Source of the DNA: Zoogloea sp.
Lineage (GTDB): Bacteria; Pseudomonadota; Gammaproteobacteria; Burkholderiales; Rhodocyclaceae
Assembly: GCA_016703645.1 (NCBI GenBank)
Contig: JADJBR010000009.1
Coordinates: forward strand, 1,127,501 to 1,191,500
Length of the DNA stretch: 64,000 nt
Direction: 5' to 3'
Of this stretch, positions 17,243 through 27,700 are shown one piece after another. A program made the translations under genes and the position numbers. Position 1 is the stretch's first letter; every line of letters begins with the position of its first letter. Below the pieces are notes generated by a model, which was not told the origin of the DNA, did not search any database, and saw only the letters and a program-made list of their open reading frames with translations.

Positions 17243-18538
17243 TCACAACTCCTCGCCGGTCGCCGCAAATAGTTGAAGCTGATCGGCCTTGCCTTGCTCG
17301 GCCTTGGACAACTTGCCACCAGCCCGCTGCTTTGCCATGAGTTTTGCATACTCAGCGCGCCCCTCGACGGCGCGTGGCGAGCGGGTGTTCTGCAGGCCGA
17401 ACGCGGCGGTGAGCAGAATGGTGTCCGGCCTTGATGCGATGACTTTCTTGTACTCTTCGTCGGTCAGCGGTCGCGGCGCGGTCGTGCTGCCCGGTTCGGG
17501 CAAGACAAATAGGCCGTTCTCGTCGGCCGCTTGGCAGATGATGGGGCTGTGGGTCGTAACCAGAAACTGGATATTCGGAAAATGCCCCTTGAGCCAGAAG
17601 CCGATTTCACGTTGCCACTCAGGATGCAGGTGCGCGTCGATTTCATCGATCATGACCACACCGCTTCGAACGATTCGGAGCTTTCCGTCTTCATCCCGCT
17701 TGGCGAGACCGTCGATGCCATAGGCGTTGATGAGGTGGCGAAGGATGTCGGCGAGCAGGGCAAGCGCGGCGCGGTAGCCATCGCTCATTTCGCTCCAGGC
17801 CAGTTGGAGCCCGTTGCGATCCTTGAGCCACAGTCCATCCGAATCGACCCGGTCGATGGTGATCTGGTTAGGCATCAGATCATCACGAAGGATTTCGAGC
17901 AACAAGTCCAGATGCTCGCTCTCCGCAAGCTTTCCTTCCAGCTTCTTATGGCTCAGGTTTCTCAGCCATTGATCCACTTCGAAAAGCGATGCCGCTTCCT
18001 GGAACATGGTGACAAAGCGTTCCGTCGTCGGACCAACCATCAAACGCGTGGCTTCCGGTGAGGCACCAAATACCCGTCGAAATGGGCCGTATCCGCAAGA
18101 GAACCAGCCGTGGGAATTCGCCGACCAAAGACCCCTTTGCGCAAGCGACTTCTTGCTTCCAGGGCCTCCTGACGATTCAATCGAGGTGTCCTTTTCGTTG
18201 GATTTCAGTATGACGGTGGCTGGGAATTTCTTGTACGCGGTTTGCCCTTTCTCGGAGAACTCGTCAGTTCCTTTTTCCGGCACGATCATCAGTTCAATTT
18301 TCGACTCCTGATTTTCAGCGCCTTCCCTTATCCACCGATGAAAACTGGGTTGCAGCGAGCGTGCAACGTCCCGGCCGGTAAGCGCAACCGCAATGGCTTT
18401 CAGAAGTGAGCTTTTTCCGGCGCCGTTATCGCCCGTAAAAACAGTCCATCCCGCATATTTGGCATCACCGCGACAAAGGTCGAACTCCAGATTCTCGAAG
18501 CCCCGGATGTTTTTCAATGTGATTCTGTCGATATACAT
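17243..18538 (-). CDS. ptuA: Septu system AAA ATPase PtuA
   Basis: A 431-residue SMC/ABC-like ATPase that pairs with PtuB in Septu defence. Motifs seen are Walker A GDNGAGKS at 36-43 in the usual LKNIRGFENLEF context, a signature-like LAWSEMSDGYRAAL, Walker B VVMIDEIDAHLHPEW at about 297, and the switch histidine in LVTTHSP. The region between is a short insertion rather than a long coiled coil, as expected for PtuA. The C-terminal basic tail (KQRAGGKLSKAEQGK) may bind nucleic acid. The PtuB gene follows 3 bases later. A truncated ParE toxin ends 4 bases upstream of its start, so the pair may have been inserted there. Confidence 0.85.
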   Translation of the reverse strand: MYIDRITLKNIRGFENLEFDLCRGDAKYAGWTVFTGDNGAGKSSLLKAIAVALTGRDVARSLQPSFHRWIREGAENQESKIELMIVPEKGTDEFSEKGQTAYKKFPATVILKSNEKDTSIESSGGPGSKKSLAQRGLWSANSHGWFSCGYGPFRRVFGASPEATRLMVGPTTERFVTMFQEAASLFEVDQWLRNLSHKKLEGKLAESEHLDLLLEILRDDLMPNQITIDRVDSDGLWLKDRNGLQLAWSEMSDGYRAALALLADILRHLINAYGIDGLAKRDEDGKLRIVRSGVVMIDEIDAHLHPEWQREIGFWLKGHFPNIQFLVTTHSPIICQAADENGLFVLPEPGSTTAPRPLTDEEYKKVIASRPDTILLTAAFGLQNTRSPRAVEGRAEYAKLMAKQRAGGKLSKAEQGKADQLQLFAATGEEL

Positions 18539-18542
18539 GTAC

Positions 18543-18722
18543 CTACTCCAGTGTTATCCCCATTTTCGGGATGCGCTCGAGGTTGGGAGTCACCGTTTCG
18601 AGCAACTCGTCCAGCAAACCGTCCAAGGCCTGAGGCTTTTCTGCTTCGGTCGGAATGTGTTCTATACGCTCTAGGTTGCGCTCGAAATGCGCGGTTAATT
18701 TGACGACGGGTTTCCTTGCCAC
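18543..18722 (-). pseudogene. Truncated ParE/RelE-family toxin
   Basis: The N-terminal half of a ParE-type toxin: PVVKLTAHFERNLERIE, then QALDGLLDELLETV and PNLERIPKMG, after which a stop comes quickly. Full members run to about 100 residues and end in a basic strand that is absent here; this frame gives about 59. Start codons are poor (GTG at 18722, TTG at 18740). The break coincides with the start of ptuA. No intact antitoxin is seen upstream. It is best read as a broken toxin gene. Confidence 0.6.
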
Positions 18723-18740
18723 AAGCAGACGCTGTTGCAA

Positions 18741-19068
18741 CTTATGCGCTGCGACGGCACTTGATGGCTTGAAGTGTGTGGCAGGTGAATGTGCTCACGC
18801 TCCAGCCTGCGGTCGTCATCCAGACGGATGGAGTTGATCAGGGCAAGGTCGCTTGCGGGAACACCCATGTCGGTTTCCTGTGGAGCATAAAATGTGCAGA
18901 GTTTTTTCATTTTACGCATTGGTGTTCCGGGGCAAAAGTGGAATCAGCCTTGTTGTGCAGATCGACCGATAGTGAGACCTTGCGGGCGTAAGCTTGCAGA
19001 AAATGTGGTGCCGGACAGCACCAAGCCAAGCTGTTCCAAGACATGCCGCTCCAGTCCTGTGAATGTAT
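18741..19068. other. Region without a convincing gene
   Basis: Between the broken toxin gene and repeat copy D. The only open frame of note runs on the minus strand from 18919 (about 74 codons, ALINSIRLDDDRRLERE) and overlaps the toxin start; it could be a decayed antitoxin but matches nothing I know. The promoter of the ptuA operon may lie here. I see no RNA gene. Confidence 0.4.
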
Positions 19069-19195
19069 CAGAGGGTGTGAATCAATCTGCTGCGCGACCC
19101 GATTTCCCCCCTGCGATGCTCACCGTACCCTTGTACGGCTGCGCTTCTCGGGGCGAACTCGAACCGCTCGCTACGATTTCTTCACTCCCTCTCTG
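19069..19195. repeat. Palindromic intergenic element, copy D
   Basis: A full copy in the same orientation as copy C, with which it shares a nearly identical right half (GTACCCTTGTACGG, then TTCTCGGGGCGAACTCGAAC and CGCTCGCTACGATTTCTTC). Left end is CAGAGGGTGTGAATCAATC. It lies between divergent transcription units, about 70 bases before the ROK kinase start. Confidence 0.8.
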
Positions 19196-19266
19196 TCATG
19201 TGAACGGAACCCGGTGAAGGCCTTACAGCTCGTATTTGACACTGGCGAGATCGATTGGTAGTCAAT

Positions 19267-20169
19267 ATGTTACGCATCGGCATTGACCTCGGCGGCACCA
19301 AGATCGAAATCATCGCCCTCGACGAAGACGGCCGCACCCTGGCCCGGCGGCGGGTGGCGACGCCGCAGGGGGACTATGGCGCCACCGTCGCGGCGGTGGC
19401 TGGGCTGGTGGCGGCGGTGGAGGGCGAGCTGGGGCAGCGCGGAACGGTGGGGGTGGGCACCCCCGGGGCCCTCTCGCTGCGCAGCGGGCTGATCAAGAAT
19501 GCCAATTCCACGTGCCTGATCGGCAAGCCCCTGCTGAGCGATCTGCAGGCGGTGCTGGGGCGTGAGCTGCGCATGGCCAATGACGCCAACTGCTTTGCCC
19601 TGTCAGAGGCGGTGGATGGTGCGGCGGCGGGGGCCGGGGTGGTGTTCGGGGTGATTCTCGGCACCGGCGTGGGGGGCGGTATCGTGGTGAATGGGCGGGT
19701 GCTGGGCGGGGCCAATTCCATCGCCGGGGAGTGGGGGCACAACCCCCTGCCCCTGCCGGATGACGACGATGTGCCCCTGCCGGCCTGCTACTGTGGCCGC
19801 GCCGGCTGCATCGAGACCTATCTCAGCGGCCCCGGCATGGCCGCCGATCATGCGCGCCACAACGGGGCTGCGCTGATGCCGGAGGCCATCGTGGCCGCAG
19901 CCGCAGCCGGGGATGCCGCCTGCGAAACCACCCTTCAGCGTTACGAGGCGCGCCTGGCTCGGGCGCTGGCCGGGGTGATCAACCTCCTCGATCCGGACGT
20001 GATCGTGCTGGGCGGGGGCCTCTCGAACCTGGCGCGTCTGTATGCCCAGGTGCCGCAGCGCTGGAGCGCCCATGTCTTTTCGGATCAGGTGGATACCCGC
20101 CTGGTCCGCGCCGTCCACGGGGATTCCTCGGGCGTGCGCGGAGCCGCCTGGCTGTGGCCGGCGGGTTGA
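19267..20169 (+). CDS. ROK-family sugar kinase (fructokinase/N-acetylglucosamine kinase type)
   Basis: A 300-residue cytoplasmic kinase that phosphorylates a hexose with ATP. The N-terminal phosphate-binding motif is GIDLGGTK at about 4-11. The ROK signature is present: the catalytic aspartate in ANDANCFAL, the GTGVGGGIVVNG loop, and the zinc site GH followed by CYCGRAGC. No helix-turn-helix is present, so it is an enzyme and not a repressor. The layout resembles manno(fructo)kinase Mak; the exact sugar is not certain. The ATG at 19267 puts the motif at the usual distance from the start. It stands alone. Confidence 0.82.
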   Translation: MLRIGIDLGGTKIEIIALDEDGRTLARRRVATPQGDYGATVAAVAGLVAAVEGELGQRGTVGVGTPGALSLRSGLIKNANSTCLIGKPLLSDLQAVLGRELRMANDANCFALSEAVDGAAAGAGVVFGVILGTGVGGGIVVNGRVLGGANSIAGEWGHNPLPLPDDDDVPLPACYCGRAGCIETYLSGPGMAADHARHNGAALMPEAIVAAAAAGDAACETTLQRYEARLARALAGVINLLDPDVIVLGGGLSNLARLYAQVPQRWSAHVFSDQVDTRLVRAVHGDSSGVRGAAWLWPAG

Positions 20170-20493
20170 GACAATCTGCCGCAATCGGCGCAGAATGTCG
20201 CGCTCGGGGTTGCGACAGCTTTCCCGGCCGGATGAAGTCTCCCCTGCGGACACCGCCCAGGCTGCCCATGGACTTACACATCGATACGTTTATTGTCCGT
20301 TCCCTGCGTCCCCTGCCACGGGAAGGCCGGCGCGCGGACATGTGCCGCCGCGGGTGTGCGACACTGTCCCGACGGGGGGTGCGGCCTGCTGCCCGGTACG
20401 CCACCGGCGGCGTCTGCGCCGTGAGTCATTCATGCCCGACGATCCGGCTTGCCGGTGTCCGGGGCCTGCCCACCCAACCGAGACCTTGAGCCC
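20170..20493 (+). other. Intergenic stretch without a convincing gene
   Basis: No frame here has a good start, coding-like codon use and a recognisable product. The sequence holds short GC-rich inverted repeats but no clear terminator and no motif of a known riboswitch. It probably contains the promoter of the small gene at 20494. Confidence 0.4.
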
Positions 20494-20910
20494 ATGTGGA
20501 CCACGCCGGATTCTGCCCGCCGCACCAGCCTCTGCCTGATGGAGCTGATGGGCAAGCTCGCTCTTGCCAATGTGGATGCGGCCCAGCGCATGCAATACCT
20601 GGTCGCAAGGCTGACCCTGGGGGCAACCGACAACTGTCTGCGCACCCATGTGCTGCAGCACGGCGACATACTCTATGCCGCCGACCGGGCGGTGCTCGAA
20701 AAGCGTGTCAGCCTGATGGTGGAGGCCGGGGCCGAGGGCTGTGTGACCATCGTCCGGTGCCTGATCGAGGAAAGCACCCGGGCCCATATCTGCTGCATGG
20801 AAGACCTCTTCGGTCTCAGGGCCGGCAAACCGGCCACCCTTCAGCTGGCTTTCTCCCCGGGTGTTTCCCTGCCCTTTGCGGGCCTCGCCAGCTTCAGCGT
20901 AACGGAATGA
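20494..20910 (+). CDS. Hypothetical protein
   Basis: A 138-residue protein that I do not recognise. It begins with a short helix-rich segment (SLCLMELMGKLALANVDAAQRMQYL), followed by alternating helices and strands (LVARLTLGATDN, then VSLMVEAGAEGCVTIVRCL). There is no signal peptide or membrane helix. Four cysteines lie in the second half, without a clear metal motif. The last 17 bases overlap the end of the convergent gene. Codon use looks genuine. Confidence 0.55.
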   Translation: MWTTPDSARRTSLCLMELMGKLALANVDAAQRMQYLVARLTLGATDNCLRTHVLQHGDILYAADRAVLEKRVSLMVEAGAEGCVTIVRCLIEESTRAHICCMEDLFGLRAGKPATLQLAFSPGVSLPFAGLASFSVTE

Positions 20911-21187
20911 CCAGCGGCGGAATGCCGATCACCACGGATGGCTGGGGCGTATAGGCGTAGCGGGGTGGGGGTGCGTAGTAGGGAATGGGCTCATAGACCA
21001 CCCGGGGCGCCGGGTAGTAGTGGGGTGCAGGGGGGTGGTAGTGATGCTTCCAGCCGTGGTGGCGTTCACCGTACCCGTGACGTGGATGGTGGTCGCGGCC
21101 GCCACCATGGGCGCTGGCGCCCGATGACAGGCCCAGCCCCAGGCTGACCAGCAGGCCGGCGGTGATCAGTTGGCGAATGTTGTTCAT
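20894..21187 (-). CDS. Small secreted His/Pro/Tyr-rich protein
   Basis: A 97-residue protein with a clear signal peptide (hydrophobic ITAGLLVSLGLGLSS and cleavage near ASA at 25-27). The mature part is rich in His, Tyr and Pro (GWKHHYHPPAPHYYPAP), without a fold I can name. Such proteins are often periplasmic or surface-associated and could bind metal, but that is a guess. The ATG is preceded by GGAGAGCACC. It is a single gene upstream of which lies a hairpin; its 3' end overlaps the convergent small gene. Confidence 0.7.
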   Translation of the reverse strand: MNNIRQLITAGLLVSLGLGLSSGASAHGGGRDHHPRHGYGERHHGWKHHYHPPAPHYYPAPRVVYEPIPYYAPPPRYAYTPQPSVVIGIPPLVIPLR

Positions 21188-21235
21188 GGTGCTCTCCTCG
21201 TTTCCCGGTGCAGGGATGAATCAAGGATAGCGAGC

Positions 21236-21262
21236 CCCCGCCCTGGCGGTGCGGGGGTTTTG
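21236..21262 (+). terminator. GC-rich hairpin with T-run
   Basis: CCCCCGC, a 9-base loop, GCGGGGG and TTTT. The T-run suits plus-strand transcription, although the genes on both sides are on the minus strand. As a stem it may still help end the kinase operon transcript. Structure seen; function inferred. Confidence 0.4.
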
Positions 21263-21283
21263 TAAGCAAATCTGAGGTCTGGC

Positions 21284-23203
21284 TCAGGCTTCGGTGTCGT
21301 CCTGATGGGGCAGGCTCGCCTGGTGGGCGGCAATCAGGATCTGTCGCCAGCGCTGGATCGCTTCGGCCAGTGCCTCGCGGGCCACCGGCTTGACCACGTA
21401 GTCGTCCATGCCCGCGTCTAGGGCGGCCTGGCGTTCGTCGCTCATGGCGTCGGCGCTGACACCGATGATGTAGGCCTGGTTGCCCGCCGACCGCAGGGCG
21501 CGGGTGGCGGCGATGCCATCGAGCCTGGGCATGCGGGCATCCATGAAGATGAGTTCGTAGGCGGCCTCGGCGCAGCGCGCCAGCGCTTCCTCGCCGTTCT
21601 CGGCATAGACCAGATCGTGGGCGCCGAGGCGCTCCAGCATGCGGCCCAGGACCAGACGATTGATCGCGTTGTCCTCCACCACCAGGATGCGGGTGCTGCG
21701 GCGCAGGATGGCGCGGGGCGCTTCGGGGGCGGGGTTTTCCTCGGCGTTGGCGCCGGCCAGGCTGACCACGAACCAGAAGCGCGAGCCGCTGCCTTCCTCG
21801 CTGTCCACGCCGATCTCGCCATCCATGAGGTCGCACAGCATGCGGCAGATGGCGAGGCCCAGGCCGGTACCGCCGTAGCGGCGGGTGGTGGACATGTCGG
21901 CCTGCTCGAAGGGGGTGAAGATGTTGCGGCACTTCTCCGGTGCGATGCCGATGCCCGAGTCGCTCACCGTGAAGCGCAAGCGGGTGCGGCCGGCCTCGCC
22001 GGGGGTGGCCGTCACGTGGATGCCGATGCGGCCTGCGGCGGTGAACTTGAAGGCATTGCCCACCAGGTTCATCAGCACCTGGCGCAGGCGTGTCGGATCG
22101 CCGATCACCACGCGGGGCGCGCTGTCGGCCACCACCACCTTGAATTCGAGGGCTTTCTCCTGGGCCTTGGGCCGGAACAGCCGTTCCACGTCCGACACCA
22201 ACTGGCGCAGATCGAATCCCACCTGCTCCAGCGTCATCTTGCGGGCCTCGATCTTCGAGTAGTCGAGGATGTCGTTGATGATGCCGAGCAGGGCCTCGCT
22301 GCTCTTCTGGATGGTGCTGATGTAGTCCTTCTGCTCCGCCGAGTGGGGGGCCATCTCCAGTAGCTGGGCCATGCCGATGATGCCGTTCATCGGGGTGCGG
22401 ATCTCGTGGGACATCATTGCCAGGAAGTCGCTTTTGGCGCGGTTGGCGGCGGTGGCGGCGTCCCGGGCCGCGATCAGGGCCTGCTCGGCGTGATGCCTCT
22501 CGGTCACGTCGGTCACGCAGAACACCCGGCCGATGACTTCCTCGTCGTGGCGGGCCGGGCGGGAGCTCAGCTCAAAGATGCGCCCGTCTCGCAGGGGGAT
22601 GATGTCGAAGGTCTCGTTCAGCCCCTGCCCGGTGAGCAGGCGGCGCAGCACCTCGGGTGTCTCGACCGCCTCGATCAGGTGTTCGAGCAGGGCGGCATCG
22701 TCGTGGCGGGTCACCAGGGCTTCGGGGAGATGCCACAGGCGCGCCAGGCGGCGGTTCATGTTCACCACCCGGCCGTCCCGGTCCAGGACCAGGATGCCGT
22801 CGGCGGTGGCTTCCAGGGTGGCGCGCAGGCGCGAGGCCATCTGTGCCAGCTCGTCCTCGGCACGTTTCCGGGCACCGATGTCGGTGGCCCGCACGAGAAT
22901 GCCTTCGGGAATGCGGCGGACGCTCTTGCTGGCCGCCAGCAGGCCGTCGTCGGCCCGTCGGTACAGGCCCTCCATCACCTGTTCCTCGATGGTGCCGCCG
23001 GCCCGCACTTCCTCCCAGAAGAACAGGTCGGCGAGGGCGCACTCGATGTCGGTGATGGACATGCCCACCAGGGCGTCGGCCGGGTGGCCGAGCAGGCGTG
23101 CCGCCGCCGGATTGGCCGCGAGGATGAGGAGGCTCTCGGGATGGACGAGGAGGAGGATCTCCTCCGCCGCGGCGAGGAGGGCGTCCTGGTAGGCGGCGTT
23201 CAT
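21284..23203 (-). CDS. Hybrid sensor histidine kinase with PAS domains and receiver
   Basis: A 639-residue cytoplasmic signalling protein without membrane segments. Domain order: a PAS-like region at about 5-110, a second PAS at about 122-235, a dimerisation domain with phospho-accepting H266 ([10 protein letters not shown]), a kinase domain with N383 (VGNAFKF), DSGIG at 415-419 and GGTGLGL at 444-450, and a receiver domain with phospho-acceptor D555 (FMDARMP). No phosphotransfer domain follows, so phosphate must pass to another protein. Its start overlaps the stop of the HD-GYP gene (ATGA, 23200-23203), so the two are translated together and probably work in one c-di-GMP-related circuit. Confidence 0.92.
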   Translation of the reverse strand: MNAAYQDALLAAAEEILLLVHPESLLILAANPAAARLLGHPADALVGMSITDIECALADLFFWEEVRAGGTIEEQVMEGLYRRADDGLLAASKSVRRIPEGILVRATDIGARKRAEDELAQMASRLRATLEATADGILVLDRDGRVVNMNRRLARLWHLPEALVTRHDDAALLEHLIEAVETPEVLRRLLTGQGLNETFDIIPLRDGRIFELSSRPARHDEEVIGRVFCVTDVTERHHAEQALIAARDAATAANRAKSDFLAMMSHEIRTPMNGIIGMAQLLEMAPHSAEQKDYISTIQKSSEALLGIINDILDYSKIEARKMTLEQVGFDLRQLVSDVERLFRPKAQEKALEFKVVVADSAPRVVIGDPTRLRQVLMNLVGNAFKFTAAGRIGIHVTATPGEAGRTRLRFTVSDSGIGIAPEKCRNIFTPFEQADMSTTRRYGGTGLGLAICRMLCDLMDGEIGVDSEEGSGSRFWFVVSLAGANAEENPAPEAPRAILRRSTRILVVEDNAINRLVLGRMLERLGAHDLVYAENGEEALARCAEAAYELIFMDARMPRLDGIAATRALRSAGNQAYIIGVSADAMSDERQAALDAGMDDYVVKPVAREALAEAIQRWRQILIAAHQASLPHQDDTEA

Positions 23204-24492
23204 TGCGTGCGCCCCTTGCGTGAATCGGCGTCGAAGTAATAAGTCACCCGCTTGCGCGGGCTGAGGTATTCATACACCTCGGGCGGGAGCTGGATGGGGC
23301 GCAGGGCCTTGGCGATGTTGATGTCCGGCTCCTCTTCCAGATCGAGCATGATGGCTTCGTCCTTGGGGATGCTGGCGTCGTAGACCGTGACCCACGGCCG
23401 CAGGGGTTTGGCCGGATTGACGGAAGACACCAGGGCAATGGCATCGTTGGAGAGCTTTACCACCGTGCCGGGGGGGTAGACCCCCAGGCAGCGGATCATG
23501 ACCTGCAGCGCCCGGGTGTCGAACTTGGCGCGGCGTTGGGCGAACATCAGCGACAGGGCCTCATGGGGTGTCATGGCCTTGGCCAGGTCGGCGGGGTTGC
23601 ACAGGTTATCGTAGTAATTGACGAGGGACACGATGCGCGCCAGGGGGTCGATCTGGTCGCCCTTGAGCTTGTTGGGGAAGCCGCTGCCGTCGGCCAGTTC
23701 ATGGTGCTGGAGGATGATGCGCAGCACCGGCTCGGGGAGCCCGATCTGCTTGCCCAGGCGCACCCCGTACTCGCAGTGCAACTGGCGCAGGTTGCGCTCG
23801 GGCGCGGTCAGTTCGTGGCGCGGGCGGGCCACCCGGTCGGGAATGTCATTGAGGCCGATGTCGTGGAGCAGGGCGCCCACCCCCAGGATCTGGCAGTGGG
23901 CGCGGGCGAAGTCCAGCTCTTTGGCCAGCATCATCGACAGGATGGAGCAGTTGAGGCCGTGGTAGTAGGCCTCTTCGCCGCCGGCGTGCTCGCCGATCAC
24001 GTGGAGGGCTACTTCGGGCTGGTCGAGGAAGGCCGCCACCATCTGGCTCACCAGTTCGTCCACCTCCTCCAGGCATTCCTTGGGGCGGGCGAAAAGGTTC
24101 TTGCCGATGTTGCGCATCACCCCGGCCGCCTTCATCAGGGCTTTCTCCACTTCGATGACCTGCCGTTTGCGCTGCGCCAGGCGGGCAATGCGCTCCTGCT
24201 TGCTGGCCAGGGCGGAGTGGGTGGCGGGGTCTTCGACCGGGGGTTCGGGCGGCGGTACCAGGGCGGGCTGCGGGGCGGCCATGCCCCGGGGCTGGACGTC
24301 GGAGCGGTCCGGGTCGTAGCGGAAATGGCTGACCCCCAGGGTGCGCAGGATCGCCAGTTGCTCCGCCGAGCGGATCTTGAAACTGTTGAAGCTGAACGGG
24401 TGGCTGAACCAGGGCAGGTCGATATGAACAAAAACCCCGATGCAAAGCTGCTCGGGGGTGAGGACGAAATCCTGGTGGCTGGCTGGCGGCAT
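23200..24492 (-). CDS. HD-GYP domain protein (putative c-di-GMP phosphodiesterase)
   Basis: A 430-residue cytoplasmic protein. The N-terminal 60-100 residues resemble DUF3391, often found before HD-GYP domains. The HD pair is H210-D211 (LLHDIGL). The later motif reads HHE at 263-265 followed by DGSGFP, that is GFP where GYP is usual, a conservative change. Activity on c-di-GMP is therefore likely. The C-terminal 100 residues form an extra region of unknown role (ALRPIQLPPEVYEYLSP). It is the first gene of an operon with the hybrid kinase, with a four-base overlap. Confidence 0.88.
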   Translation of the reverse strand: MPPASHQDFVLTPEQLCIGVFVHIDLPWFSHPFSFNSFKIRSAEQLAILRTLGVSHFRYDPDRSDVQPRGMAAPQPALVPPPEPPVEDPATHSALASKQERIARLAQRKRQVIEVEKALMKAAGVMRNIGKNLFARPKECLEEVDELVSQMVAAFLDQPEVALHVIGEHAGGEEAYYHGLNCSILSMMLAKELDFARAHCQILGVGALLHDIGLNDIPDRVARPRHELTAPERNLRQLHCEYGVRLGKQIGLPEPVLRIILQHHELADGSGFPNKLKGDQIDPLARIVSLVNYYDNLCNPADLAKAMTPHEALSLMFAQRRAKFDTRALQVMIRCLGVYPPGTVVKLSNDAIALVSSVNPAKPLRPWVTVYDASIPKDEAIMLDLEEEPDINIAKALRPIQLPPEVYEYLSPRKRVTYYFDADSRKGRTQ

Positions 24493-24720
24493 GAAGCGGT
24501 GGCCGGTGGCGGACGATGGGAGCTATTTCGGCGGCGGGGCGCGGAAGTTTAGTGAGCCGCCGCCGGCTCCGCTCCACCGGTACGGGTGCGCCGGGCGGGC
24601 CGTGGGCGCCACGGGGGTGTTTCATCACCTCGACCTCGCGTTTCAACGGGTCGAACCGGCCCCTGACTCCCGGTGCGAGGCCGTGCCTGACTCCGCGCCG
24701 ATTGACTGGCAGGCTCTCCC

Positions 24721-27700
24721 TCAGCCCGCCATCCACGCCTCGCCCAGCGCCTTCGCCTGTTGCAGCACCAGTTCCACCGCCCCGTCCTGCTGATCCGGCG
24801 GGTACTTGTACTTGCGCAGGATGCGCTTGACCATCAGGCGCAGCCGGGCGCGCACGCTTTCGCGTTCCGACCAGTCCACGCTCAGGTTGTTGCGCAGGTT
24901 CTCGGTCAGCTCGTGGGCGATCTTTTTGAGCGTCTCGTCGGAGAGCTCACGCACCGCCGACTCGTTGTCGACCAGAGCGTCGTAGAAGCGGACTTCGTCT
25001 TCCGTCAGGCCCAGCGCTTCGCCACGGCTTGCCGCGGCACGGAACTTCCTGGCCATCCCGATCAGTTCCTCGATGACCTGGGCGGTTTCGATGGCCCGGT
25101 TCTGGTAGCGCTTCACCACGTTGGCCAGCAGCTCGGAGAACTTCTTCTCCTGCACCACGTTGCCCGCAAAGCGGCTCCTGATCTCCCCTTCCAGCAGGCG
25201 CTCCAGCAGCTCCACCGCCAGGTTGCGCTCCGGCAGGTTGCGCACCTCGGCCAGGAATTCGTCGTCGAGGATGCCGATGTTGGGCTTGTCGAGACCCACC
25301 GCCTCGAACACATCCACCACATCTTCCGACACCACCGCCGAGCCGATGATCTGGCGGATGGCCAGCTCACGCTCCTCGTCGGTCTTCTTCTTGTGGGTGA
25401 GGTCGCGCTTGGTGAGGATCACCTTCACCGCCTGGAAGAAGGCCACTTCCTCGCGCACGGCCTTGGCCTCGTCCAGCGTGCAGCACAGGGTGAAGGCCTT
25501 GGACATGGCCACCGCCTGGTCGGCGAAGCGCTTCTTGCCGTCCTTGATGCCCAGCACGTGGTTGGCTGCGCCCGCCAGACGGGTATGGATGCCCCTTGGT
25601 GGCTGCTCCGCAGCCCCCGTCCCCCGAGGGGAAGCGGCAACTTGGGGGCGGCCCTGCGTTGCCGGATGGCCGGCACTCAGAAAATCCGAGTAGTCGAAGC
25701 CGTGGAGCAGCCCGCGCAGGATGTCGAGCTTCTCTTCCAGCACGGCGTAGGCCTCGGCCGCATCCACCGTCGGGCTGCCGCGGCCCTTGCTGGCGGTGTA
25801 GTCCTTCAGTGCCGACTTCAGCTCGTTGGCGATGCCGATGTAGTCCACCACCAGCCCGCCCTGCTTGTCCTTGAAGACGCGATTCACCCGGGCGATGGCC
25901 TGCATCAGGTTGTGGCCCTTCATGGGCTTGTCCACGTACAGGGTGTGCACGCAGGGCGCGTCGAAGCCGGTCAGCCACATGTCCCGCACGATCACCAGCC
26001 GCAGCGGATCGGTCGGGTCCTTGAAGCGTTTCTCAAGCCGCTTCTTGACCTGCTTGCTGTAGAGGTGGGGGCGCAGCAGCGCCTTGTCACTGGCGGAGCC
26101 GGTCATCACGATCTTGATCGCGCCCTTCTCGGGGTTTTCGTCGTGCCATTCGGGCTTGATCCGGACGATCTCGTTGTAGAGATGCACGCAGATGTCGCGG
26201 CTCATCGCCACCACCATCGCCTTGCCTGTCTGGGCCTTGTTGCGCTCCTCGAAGTGGGCCACCAGATCGGCCGCCACGCTGGCGATGCGGGGCTCGGCGC
26301 CGACGACCTTCTCCAGCGCCGCCCACTTGCTCTTCAGGCGGGCCTGCTGGCTTTCCTCCTCGTCCTCGGCCAGCTCATCCACCTCGTCGTCGATGTGTGG
26401 CAGTTCGTCGGTCTTCAGCGACAGCCTGGCCAGCCGCGACTCGAAGTAGATCGCCACCGTGGCGCCGTCCTCCTTGGCCTGCTGCATGTCGTAGATGTGG
26501 ATGTAGTCGCCGAACACCGCGCGGGTGTCCCGGTCCTCGCTGGATACGGGCGTGCCGGTGAAGGCCACGAAAGTGGCGTTGGGCAGCGCGTCGCGCAGGT
26601 GCTGGGCGTAGCCGACGACATAGGCCGCCCGGGGCTCGGCGGCCAGCCGGCCCTCGGTGTCGTTGGCGCTGGCCCCGGGTTTGAAGGTCTTGAGCCGGGC
26701 CTCAAAGCCGTACTGGGTGCGGTGGGCCTCGTCGGCGATGACCACGATGTTGTGCCGGTCGGAGAGCAGCGGAAAGACGTCCTCGTCCTCGCCCGGCATG
26801 AACTTCTGGATCGTTGCGAACACGATGCCGCCGGACGGGCGCTTGGCCAGGAGCCGGCGCAGATCCTGGCGGGTGCCCGCCTGCAGCGGCTGCTCCCGCA
26901 GCAGATCCTGGGCCAGCGAGAACACGCCGAAGAGCTGGCCGTCCAGGTCGTTGCGGTCGGTGATGACGACGATGGTGGGGTTCTCCATCGCCGTGTCCTG
27001 CATCACCCGGGCGGCGAAGCAGGTCATCGTGATGCTCTTGCCGCTGCCCTGGGTGTGCCACACCACGCCACCCCTGCCCTTGGTGGCCGTGGCGCCACCG
27101 GGGCGGGATGCCGCAATCACCTGCTGGATCGCCGCGCGCACCGCGTGGAACTGGTGGTAGCCGGCGATCTTCTTGACCAGCCCGCCATCGTCCTCGAAGA
27201 GCACGAAGTAGCGCAGGTAGTCGAGCAGCAGCGCTGGGGCGAGCACGCCGCGGATCAGGGTCTCCAGCTCGTTGAACTCGCCCAGCGGGTCGAGCCTGAC
27301 GCCATCGATGGTGCGCCACTGCATGAAGCGCTCCGCGTCGGCCGATAACGAGCCCATGCGGGCGTCCGAGCCGTCGGAGATCACCAGCACCTCGTTGTAC
27401 TGGAACAGGTCCGGCGTCTGGGCCTTGTAGGTCTGGAGCTGCTCGAAGGCCTTCCAGATGTCGGCGTTCACGTCGGCCGGGTTCTTCAGCTCGATGACCA
27501 CCAGGGGCAGGCCATTCACGAAGAGCACGATGTCCGGCCGGCGGGTGTGGTGCGGCCCCTTCACGGTGAACTGGTTGATCGCCAGCCACTCGTTGTTCGA
27601 CGGTTCAGCCCAGTCGATCAGCCGGGCAAAGTCGCCCAGGGTTTCGCCGCCACGCTGCACCTCGACCGGCACCCCGGTGACCAGCAGTTGGTGAAGCCGC

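Noticed and set aside
18695..18919. Antitoxin gene before the ParE-like fragment
   Set aside because: The 74-codon frame overlaps the toxin and matches no antitoxin family that I know; only noted as a possible relic.
20154..20489. A 111-codon plus-strand frame after the ROK kinase
   Set aside because: Starts within the kinase gene, is Arg/Pro-rich and has no ribosome binding site.
24760..27348. An 862-codon plus-strand frame
   Set aside because: It is the mirror of hsdR; the translation is rich in His, Leu and Val repeats without a fold, and hsdR has all expected motifs.
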